From: Lepisosteus oculatus
Taxonomy: Eukaryota; Chordata; Actinopteri; Semionotiformes; Lepisosteidae
DNA length: 64,000 nt
Assembly: GCF_040954835.1 (NCBI RefSeq)
Contig: NC_090716.1
Location: 11,655,275-11,719,274, forward strand
Reading direction: 5' to 3'
Shown piece by piece: positions 54,609-64,000 of this stretch; the stretch's first letter is position 1, and the number at the start of each line of letters is the position of its first letter. The notes under the pieces are model-generated. The model had not been told where the DNA came from and did no database searches. It saw only the letters and a list, made by a program, of their open reading frames with translations. The position numbers were made by a program, and so were the translations under genes.

Positions 54609-57600
54609 GTAAGTTTACTCTTCTTTGAATAAACCTAGTTTTCAGAAGCCTAGTTAAGATACCTATCTGCATCTGTAAATATGTAAATACAGACTTCATA
54701 TGTATATATCTGTGTCTGATGTGTTTATACAGTATGTGTTTATGCACGCTATAAAATAATCTTTTGGCTATTTAAAATCTAAAGTTTTCCTTGATACTTT
54801 AGTACTAATTAAATGACCTTGCTTTTAAGATAAGTAAATTCTGGATGTTTAAATGGATTTTTGTTATGGAAGAGTGGAACGCATTTTCAAACCCACAATT
54901 TAGAAATTCACTGGAAGCTGTAGTGAGGGTGTTTTCACGTGGACCATGCAAGGTTTTTATAGCAGATGCACACTGGGTACACTGTTCACATCCCCACTCC
55001 TGTAAAGCAATATCTGAATAAAAACTGGTGAAAAATTGAACGAAGGCGACAAACCCTCCAGTGAATGCTCTGAACGGAAAATAGTTTGAACCCTTTTCTG
55101 TAGCCCTGAGCGCAAGGGTAATGATTACGTGCCATGTTGAGTCAGTGAGTGATACATTCCTATTCTTCTCTGTTTTGCTTGTTTTCTCATTAAGTTTATC
55201 TGGGTCTCAGGTGCCATCCCCAGGACATTCTGGGCTGTCAGCAGCTGGGACAAATTGTTTGTGGGGAATGATCATTGGAGGAAGTTCCTTTAAACACTGT
55301 TAATACTTAATGCTTTGAGAAAGCTTATAAATCAAACCCGAAAGCCTCAATCCAAGTGCCTCTGTTAGTTTTAAGCCCATTTAGATATGTAGGTGAACAT
55401 TTTGTGTAGTTTTTTTTTCTCAACACAGCAGAATTTCTTATAGATATTATGTTTAAGAAATGACTCCAAGGCTCAAACAGCATTCTTATTTTTAAGTTAA
55501 GAAACTATTTTTTATTTTAATTTAAAAAAACTTAGAGCAAAACAGAAGTAATGGCACAGAGATTTGTTTATTTTGCAATAATGGTTTCTAAAGTCGAAAA
55601 AGGGACTTGTGGATGAAAAACATCAAGTAGTCTTTTCTTTGCTGGAATGAAGAACAACATCATTTATAAAAACATGAATAGATAAAACAAATTTGGGGGG
55701 GATACATGTATTGTGAGACATTCTCCATTATGAAAATGCAGTAACAGGGATCTTTCTGTTTCAGTCCTGTAATGCAACTTGCTGATGGCCTACTACCTGG
55801 CACAGCTTGTAATTTCTGTTATGTTCTGCTTTGCCTTTTTTTCAATCAAATTTGAAACCCAACAGTCTCAGAGAAATAACTACTGGAAAAGGAAGCAGTT
55901 GCACTAATTTTTATAGTCACCTCCTTTTTGTCCGTGCACAAGCTGAAGGACAGGTTCCAACAGACATCATAAATCAGAACAAAAACAATACGACCTTGTT
56001 CACTCGGTTTAAACACTGCTGGCAATAGCATCTTGGGAGCTTTCCTTTACAGATAAATAAGATGTACATACAATTAAGAGAAGTTTGTTCCGTGTTCTTT
56101 TTCCCGCTTTTTTGGAAACCCTGTCAGAAGTCAAATGTAATGACAATCAGTCTGTCTTGGCACAGTGTAAATGTCAGTGTTGCCGTGTGTCGCTATCGCC
56201 ATGGGAGAGTGGCACTGAGCCTCTTCCACAGGGGGGTCATGATTCCTCTCCACGTGCTTGTTGATATACTGTAGGGGCTAGTTAAATGTTTGAGTCAAAG
56301 ATCAGCTGTCTTCAGGAGACTGTGAGAGTTCCACAGCAGAACAGTATGGGCCTCAGGTGAATAGAAGCTGGCAGTTAAGTTCTAGGCTTTCAAATACACT
56401 ATGTGTACAACGTAAATACCCACACTGTGAGCCCTGATTTTAAGAGCCAACTCTTTAATTCTGACTAGAAATAATTGGTCTCCAAAGCTCTTTTTTCCTG
56501 CTCACATTCTTGAATGTATTTTAACTCAATTTCCGATGCTGTATTACATTGAAAAATGATTTTTTAAAAACTTTTTTCATACTTTGTTCACCAGAACCCA
56601 CCTGCATCCAAAAAGTGTCCTAAATGTTTCATCCCTTTACCCCTAGACACCTGGGGTCGTAACACCTACAGAGTAGGTAGATGTGCACCTTTAAAGATGT
56701 AGCAGAGCAAAAGTTTGTTTTGTAGAAAATAATCCCTGGAAGACATTCTTTTAAGAGTTTCAAATACTATCTTGTTTTTGTGCTAATGCAATGTAGTAAT
56801 AAAAAAGGTTTTTCTCATGTTTGATGTGTATTTTTGAATATTTCTGATTTGGGGAAGGAGGAATAAAAGTCACATGTTTTCCACATGCATGTAATGGAAC
56901 TAGGCAATAAGCATCGTGATTTCTTGTTAGAACTGCCAGGTGATGAGGACATTTTACAATTAATTTTTATTTTTATTGGATCTATTTTCCTTTGAGCAGC
57001 CCAGAAAAGTTGTCAAAAAATTGCCAAAAAAAACAATACTGGGAAAGCTAACAGAAGCAAAAGGTATATTTTTAATTTCAAAAGACGCCATAACTTTCTA
57101 CCCCCATTGGTGAGTCTTATTGAATGTGCTGCTTAAGTTGGCAAAGTTTCTGAACAAGTGGGAATGAAAAATGTGGCACATGAGGAAATGATAATACCTT
57201 ATTGGCAGTCTCTCAAGTGCCTTCCATGTTCTTGGATCATTTTTTGTGTAGCTAAGCTCCTTTTTCAAGAATTCCTTTAAATCTGTCATGACTGAAGGTA
57301 AAAAAAGAACGATGTGCACATCATTCAAAAGAGAAAATAGACTGGTTTTATTTTCAAGCAAAGGACGTAATAAATCACTGTTTTCAAGTTTAATCTTCTC
57401 CAGCAACTCCGGTGCTTAGTATTTTCAGTTAAAATTAATTTAAAGACCATATCTTTAAGCCTGGTTAGCTGCAACTTGACTGGACTTAATAAAATTGCCT
57501 AAAAGCAGGGCTATTTCATCTCAATAGATACAGCGCAGGGAGTTCATGTATTTACAGACACCTGGATTTTAGTTTTGTTTGAATTTTGCATGATTTTTCC

Positions 57601-57700
57601 ACATATCCTAGGACTTGATAAAATTATTTCTATCTCCATCGATGGGCCTTGGATGGAAAATTAAGAATATAAGTAATATTCTCTGTTCTTTCACCTGCAG
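54609..57700. other. LRP5 intron 4
   Basis: 3.1 kb, no recognised exon. A minus-strand frame of 102 codons at 57406-57098 has no recognised homology. Confidence 0.7.
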
Positions 57701-57832
57701 TTCCTACCCCCTGCGTCCATAACAATGGAGGCTGTACTCACCTGTGTCTCCTGTCGCCAGAGGAGCCTTTCTACAGTTGTGCCTGTCCTACGGGTGTTCA
57801 ACTCCAAGAAGACGGCAAAACCTGCAAACCAG
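57701..57832 (+). CDS. LRP5: LRP5 exon 5: EGF-like module 1
   Basis: The exon is 132 bases, residues 282-326. It encodes one EGF module with six cysteines (286, 293, 297, 308, 310, 323): [12 protein letters not shown], then [19 protein letters not shown]. This module links propellers 1 and 2. NNGGC is the conserved interface motif. The acceptor is CACCTGCAG; the donor GTATCA at 57833 is not the strongest but fixes the right phase. Confidence 0.97.
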
Positions 57833-60800
57833 GTATCAGTCGACCTGTCTGTGTCAGTCTGCGAATCTCTAAAAACGTTTATGGGAAAAGATTTGCACCA
57901 CTCATGGGTTTGAGCATCTTCAAGAATAAAGCAATGGCACTGTTCGCAATGAAGTGAGTCTCAGAGTCACTTCATAAGTACTCAAGGAAGTTTGCAAAAG
58001 AGATTACGTTTTTCAGCACACCTAGCTTGTTTGCTACGTAGTAACTAATTCATCAGTGGATCTCAACATTCCTTGAATAAAGCACTGGTATCAAGGCTGG
58101 GTAGCTTGTTTCAGACACTTCCAGCTCTGTATGTGAAGTTGTGCCTTCGGTTTCCTGTTTTAATTGCATTTCTTAATTTCTCGCCATACTGCAAACAGGT
58201 TTCTTTTTTAAGTATAATTCACTTTTCAAGTGTCATGTCAGTTGCATGTGTTTGTCTGGCTTTTTAAAATTTCTTGGGACTCTAAAGGGGAAAGATGTTA
58301 TATGAATCTTTCTTCTGGCAAAGTGATTTTGTCTTGATTCGCTTCTCAATTTCTGCTGCTAAAATTACTCAGAGATTTATTTGTTAAGTTGGATCTGGTT
58401 TTGCATCAAAAAATGTTTGCCAAAGGCACATGAAACTCTGCGTTTTCAGGTAGTTCTCAGAAAGTATGATGTTTAACTTCGATTAAAACTAAAAGAAAAC
58501 AGAAAAGGTATGACAACTGACACAGACTTTCCTTCGCACATCACTTAACTTGACCTTATTTTTATTTTTGTCAGTTGAGTTGTTTCTTCATTTTGGCACA
58601 TTGGTCTCTCACAAAACTTTTATATGTAGTCATAACCAAAAAGCCGTGAAAGAAATGGTTTAGTCTCTGACGGATGGCTGCTCTACAGTTCTTAATGCTA
58701 TATTTATATAAATAAATTTATATAATCATCAAACTTTACAAGCAGCCACATTCCTTGCGTTTGCATTTACCTGGCTACTATGTTACAAATATGCATCCTT
58801 GCTCCATGAATGTTGAGTCTATGTATAGCACTACATAGTCAGCATTTCCCATCCTGACTTTGTTATTAATTAAAACATAATGGAATAACATGTGGTATAT
58901 TGCTTATAATGACAGCAGCACAATGAAATTCACAAGAGTCTATCCTATGATGTCTTTGTTTTTCCTTGTTTGACTGTTGGTGCTGTTCTGACATTGAAAA
59001 GCCCTGTAAATGTGCAGCACTATTAAATGAGAGACGGATTAGGTCTGTTTACCATAAAAATAAAAAAATTCTGTCTCCCTTATTTGAAAGGATGATTGTA
59101 CATATCTCGCATATCTCAGGTTCTGTTTGCTTTTGCTGTGCAGTGAAGGAAACCAGCTGGAAATAAACAGTTGTGCTGTAGTCTGCTGTTAAAGACTAGT
59201 TCAATGAGTGAAATTGAGGAGTACAGGAAATGGAAATTTGGGCATGCTTTATTAATGTGCTTATTAGAGTATACAAGAGTGTTTTGGGGCTAACTTGAAC
59301 TTTTTGCACAGATTTGAACCATGAAACTCACTCTATAATCCTTTCAGATAGAAATGTAGTACTGTATTTAGTAGAGATGAGATTATGTCTATAGTAAGCA
59401 TAAGTAACTTTATGTTGTAAGATTAGATGTCTTCTTTTTTTTTACAAATGAATGGATGTCACATTAAAAGCATCCAGATTAGGTTTCAGCAGTAATTATT
59501 ATAGATAGATAGTAAGGGCAGATATTTCACCAACTCTAAAGCAAATAATTTATGCGGAAATAAAGATGTGATAATTAAGTGCTTTTGTCAGTACTGCAAT
59601 GTACACATAAGGTACAAATGTGTCTTACGGTGGATTGCCAGGAGTCATTGCTGCTTCTTATCAAGATCTCATACTGGTGGTTTAAAACTGTTAAAAGTTA
59701 ACAAAGTTTCTTCTACCTATATTCTGTAAGCACACAATCAGCCCATTGTCTGTCAGTTCATAAATATGCTTCTCTTCTCTCACTGCAAGTGTTGGCGAAA
59801 TTCATGTCTAAATTTCCTATATGGGTCATTGAGGATTTGAATAAAAATAATACAACAGCTCTGTTTATTATAGAGCAGGGCCAGCCTTGGCCTGTAAATG
59901 GGTATAAATCAGCTCGTTTAAAGCTGCAAGAAGAACACAGCCTCACAAATTTTAAGTATTTATGGTGGCTGGAGAATGTGTTCGGAGCCTGTGAGGCAAT
60001 GGAACTATTAGCAAAATGCTGGTGAATGCAGATTTTCCAGGATCCCAGGAGAGCATAAAACCACTTGTGAAAACAATGCCACAGTCTTTGGCTTTTCTTT
60101 TTACACACATGGTACTGCGGATGAGATGTTTATTTTGATAGGTGAAGGTCAGGCCTTAGAGGAGTCTGACCCCTCCTCAGGTCTACTAGTGAGTCAGAGG
60201 CACACCCGTTATCAAGGAAATCAGACCTAATCATGGCCAGGCACAGTTTATGTATTTTGTCAAAATGACTAAAACATGTTTTGCACAATGAAGCATGCTT
60301 GTCCAGCTTCCTACCAGCCATTTTTATCCATTTCTCATTGCGTTTATTTTTTGGGGAAAAAGCATTTTTCTTTTTGATGCAGACCACGTTAATACCTTAT
60401 AAATGTGGTTCAGAAGCCACATTCTTGAAATACACATGTATCTGCTACACACAGTGATAACATTCCTGGCAAGGACATCTCTGGGATGTTAGAATCCTTT
60501 CTTAATTATTAGATGCATTTAAAGAAAGCTATTTCTGCGTAAATGTGTATATAGGTTTGTTTGAAAATGTAAGTCATACTTACAGGCCATCATAACAATT
60601 TACATTAAATTAAATTATTAAAAAATTAAAGTAAAATTCAAATATTTTCTCATTTCTGTATTTATACCACCAGGATTGCAAGGCAGGACTGTGACCTGTA
60701 TTCGTTAATACTCTTCATTACTCTCCAAGTACAACTTGGAGAAATGGAGTTAATTTCTGTAGTGCAGGGGCTTTCTGGGTAGAAAATGGAGACATTCAGA

Positions 60801-61439
60801 TGAGCTTCCATCTAAACTGAATTTAAAACAGTGTCTCATTGTATCGACCTGATTAGCTGACTGGGGAAAGGGACAGGGGCAAGGATTAGAACCTGCAGCA
60901 TCAATAGTCGCCGCTTGTTTAGGTTGAGTGGGTAAATTGGGGCAGTTTTTGTCATTTTATAGACGTCTTGTCAATTACCCAATGTGGCGTGAGCCGAAGG
61001 CAAGATTGCAGCCGAGAGAGGAACTGTTTCTGTGCTGTCACTTCTGATCGGAGTTAATTTCACCAAAAGATTGCAGCTGACATTTTCGGCACTGAAGCGT
61101 GAATTGCTAGAATGAGATTGTTTTTTTTTTAAATAAAGGGTCTTCCACTTAATTGCCTCCACAGAGTTTTTAGACTAAAAAAAATAAACAATAGAAATTT
61201 AACTGTCTCCCAGAAATCAATTGAAAACATAGGTTCACAAAAACACTGATTCAGTTTCTTACAGCAAAATGTTTAACTGAAGACCAGTGTGCAAAATTAT
61301 GTGTCCAGTCTGCAACTCTAGATCTGTGGCTCTTTTCTATTTCGGGGGAAAAAAAAAACGATAAAAATTTTGAATTTTACTGAAAGCGTTTTGCGCTCCT
61401 TTTGCAATGCTTCATCTGTATTTCTTATCTTGTTATTAG
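57833..61439. other. LRP5 intron 5
   Basis: 3.6 kb, no exon recognised. The blocks at about 59930-60110 and 60740-61120 have balanced composition and could be conserved non-coding elements (inference). A short 'atagatagatag' microsatellite lies near 59500. Confidence 0.7.
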
Positions 61440-61836
61440 GAGCCCAGGAAGTGCTGCTTCTTGCTCGGCGGACTGATCTGCGCCGCATTTCTCTGGATTT
61501 GCCCGACTTCACTGATATTGTCCTGCAGATTAATGACATCCGGCATGCCATAGCCATTGACTATGACCCAGTGGAAGGTTATGTCTACTGGACCGACGAC
61601 GAGGTCAAGGCCATCCGGCGTGCCCAGATCGATGGCAGCGGGGCTCAGACTCTCGTGACAACGGAGGTCAACCACCCCGATGGGATCGCGGTGGACTGGG
61701 TGGCTCGGAATCTCTACTGGACCGACACCGGCACCGACCGCATCGAAGTCACCCGGCTCAACGGCACGTCCCGCAGGATCCTGATCTCGGAAAACCTCGA
61801 TGAGCCCCGGGCCATTGTACTCGACCCCATTCGAGG
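61440..61836 (+). CDS. LRP5: LRP5 exon 6: first part of propeller 2
   Basis: The exon is 397 bases, residues 326-458. It encodes [40 protein letters not shown], a [20 protein letters not shown] motif and [20 protein letters not shown], ending [14 protein letters not shown]. These are classic YWTD blades with DGIAVDW and NLYWTD. The acceptor is TTGTTATTAG; the donor GTGTGT at 61837 is weak but required by the phase of exon 7. Several positions resemble LRP5 (GAQTLV, NGTSR) and some LRP6 (DPVEG, ILISE), as expected of a slowly evolving ancestral-like protein. Confidence 0.96.
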
Positions 61837-62521
61837 GTGTGTAGAATGAGCAGTCGCACATTTTCATCCATTCGCGTTGCGCTCACTTGCCTGGTTATTA
61901 CCCTCTTTCAACACATCGTGTTTCAACGAAGTATTTTTCCGTTGTCATTAGATCAACTTTTCTTATAAGTTTTGAAAGGCCTGAACCAATTAATTTTCTT
62001 GCTAAACCAGTCTGTCGCTATATGGTGGAGCTCACTCTGTAATCTTAGGGCAGGCTCAGATCACAAGCATCTGACCTTCAGGTACATAGCATGTGCCATC
62101 CACATCACAGGTTCTTCAAAACAAATACCTGAAGATTATTTTGATACCCTTTGACAGTCAACACAAAGGTAATGTTTGATGTATTGAGGTGCTTGCCTTT
62201 GTTTGCAATCATAAGGAACCAAATGGCATTTTGCTTGTGCAGGTATCATACTTGGAGAAACTGGTGCTCCTGCTGTTTATCGGAAACACCATGTGAAGAT
62301 GTTACTCTGCACTTTCTGTACAAACCTGTAGAGACTGAAATCACTTCTTGTGAATTTTCAGCATTGAACTAAATTGTGTCACAAACAGAGCTTTTAATTC
62401 CGATAAAGAATAAATAATTGTTTTGTAGTTTGGTTTGTATTTTGTACCATAAGCTCAGGAGATGGCTGTAGCCCGGGGCAGAATGCCCGATAATGTGTTT
62501 TAATTTTTGTCTGTGTTGCAG
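61837..62521. other. LRP5 intron 6
   Basis: The intron is 685 bases, the shortest LRP5 intron here, AT-rich, with no recognised repeat. Confidence 0.85.
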
Positions 62522-62693
62522 CTACATGTATTGGACTGACTGGGGGGAAAAACCGAAGATCGAACGTGCCAACTTGGACGGAAGCGATCGCGTTATCCTT
62601 CTGAACACTTCCCTGGGCTGGCCGAACGGGTTGGCGATTGACTACGCGGCGGGCAAGCTGTACTGGGGCGATGCCAAAACAGACAGAATCGAG
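62522..62693 (+). CDS. LRP5: LRP5 exon 7: propeller 2 continued
   Basis: The exon is 172 bases, residues 458-515, ending in phase 0. It encodes [32 protein letters not shown] and [13 protein letters not shown]. The acceptor is TGTGTTGCAG; the donor GTATTT at 62694. The next exon (about 217 bases in mammals as I recall) is outside the window. Confidence 0.97.
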
Positions 62694-64000
62694 GTATTTA
62701 AATAAAAACGTGGAGTTGCAGGAATTTACTGTCGCGTTGCAGGGATTGTCTCGGCTTGCCTTCTTCGTTCATCGGGACTCTCTGCCAGTTGTTTGGGTGA
62801 GCTCACCAAGCGGTTGTTAAAGGAAGCAATGCGCTGCTGTTGCAGGACATGCAGTTTGACAATTTTGCCCAACCACCTTCTGTTGGACACTGGCCACACA
62901 CTACCAGATCACTAAATTCCAGTTCTCCACGTAACGCTGGGGTTGGAACCTCCGAGACTACCACACCACAAAATTGAACGTTTCCCCTGCTCCAAGCTTG
63001 TGCCACGTCCCGCAGGCTCTCTCATTGTACTTATTGTACTTGTTGTCTTGCTACCAGCAGAGGTTTGCTTCTTAATTAGGCGTGCTTTCAGGTAGCGTTG
63101 TGTTCTTTATTGGAGACCTACACAAACATGTCTTGCCTTAGCTGAGAGGGTGCCTGAGAATATTCAGAGCTGCGAATAAGTGTTCGCACGAGGCTTGTTC
63201 ATTTTTGTACCACGTTAATGTGACAAAAACTTTTTATTTATGTGACTGTATAAAATACATCAAGTTGATTTGAGAAAACCATACAGTGCGGGCCTGCTTT
63301 CTGAAATAGCAGGGACGAGTGCTTCAATTCACTTCTGTTCTGATTCTACAGACTAGCGGTGTTATACATGAGGTTTAGAAAAATCTTTTGTCTCGTCAAG
63401 CAGGGTGTTTAATTGGCCATGTTCACACACAATAAACTACTTTACTGGAGAATATTAGCAATTATAAAGAATGCTATGAAGTACTTAGCCTAGTGACTCA
63501 CTCTGGCTGTAAGAACCTTCATTTTTAGACTGTGTTCTCTCTAGAACGTTTGTCGTTTTGTATGCACTCTTTGTTTTGTTCTCTTCAAAATTAACATTTT
63601 ATTTCTTTTTGGAACACTGTTTACTTCCTTAGGATAGGGGTGGACAGCCTTAGCTGTACTAGCTAGGCTTTCAATGACTTCATTGCATATTTCCTTAATT
63701 AGTATAAAGTTGCATGTTATTGCCATTTTGCTCAGTGACTGTTTAAAAAGTACCTATAAAACCATCGTACTGTGGCTCTCCAGGACTGCCTCTAAAGATC
63801 CTGTCACGAGGAATGTAGAGGCTTCTGGTTTCCACTCAAACTCCAGGCCTTCATTTCCTAATTGAACTAGCTATATGCAGTTTAATCTCATCCCACATCA
63901 GAAACACATATTGTCACCTGCTCTCTCAAAACAGATCTCTTAGAGGCTATTTCTCTAGTTGACTTGCTTGGCTCTGGTATATTTTACTTAGCAAAATCCT
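62694..64000. other. LRP5 intron 7 (incomplete)
   Basis: The intron continues to the window edge. No exon 8 sequence was found to 64000, and no recognised repeat. Confidence 0.8.

Noticed and set aside
57098-57406. 102-codon minus-strand frame in LRP5 intron 4
   Set aside because: No domain or family recognised, no splice sites or promoter seen; length is compatible with chance in AT-rich DNA.
59758-60108. Overlapping frames on both strands in LRP5 intron 5 (116 and 78 codons)
   Set aside because: Open on both strands with no recognised protein; more likely a low-decay non-coding block than a gene.

Overview
This is a vertebrate genomic window: spliced genes with GT-AG introns, long AT-rich introns and dispersed retroposons. 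The repeats (tRNA-derived SINEs, Tc1-like transposons, CR1/L2-like LINEs, a 5S-type SINE end, Penelope-like 3' ends) suggest a ray-finned fish, probably a non-teleost such as gar or bowfin or an early-branching teleost. I cannot fix the species from sequence alone.

The window holds two protein genes, both on the + strand. The first (coding exons at 20238-20373, 22927-23052 and 24037-25052) encodes a 425-residue type I membrane protein. It has a signal peptide, a small cysteine-rich module, a long Ser/Thr/Ala/Pro mucin-like stalk, one membrane span and the tail motif [20 protein letters not shown]. It is the ortholog of human C11orf24. The second gene is LRP5, the Wnt co-receptor. Its first seven exons lie at 32376-62693 (515 residues so far: signal peptide, first beta-propeller, first EGF module, most of the second propeller) and it runs off the right edge. 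C11orf24 also flanks LRP5 in human, so the synteny supports both calls.

Layout: 1-20144 has no recognisable coding exon; it carries SINEs, a decayed Tc1 transposon, an inverted pair of Penelope-like ends, an internally deleted LINE, and a TATA-containing candidate promoter near 5000. 20145-25915 is the C11orf24 coding part with its 3' UTR. 25916-32100 is intergenic. 32100-32430 is the LRP5 promoter/leader and first exon. 32431-64000 is LRP5 introns with small exons and scattered repeats.

Most interesting points: (1) the fish C11orf24 keeps six cysteines with the spacing of the C-terminal half of a MANSC domain, and its tail matches MANSC1. MANSC1 neighbours LRP6 just as C11orf24 neighbours LRP5, which suggests an ohnologous MANSC1/C11orf24 + LRP6/LRP5 block. 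(2) Two short insertions with perfect 14- and 15-bp target duplications carry hammerhead-ribozyme-like cores typical of Penelope-like elements. (3) The 3' end of a LINE appears to supply the splice acceptor tract of the first coding exon of C11orf24.
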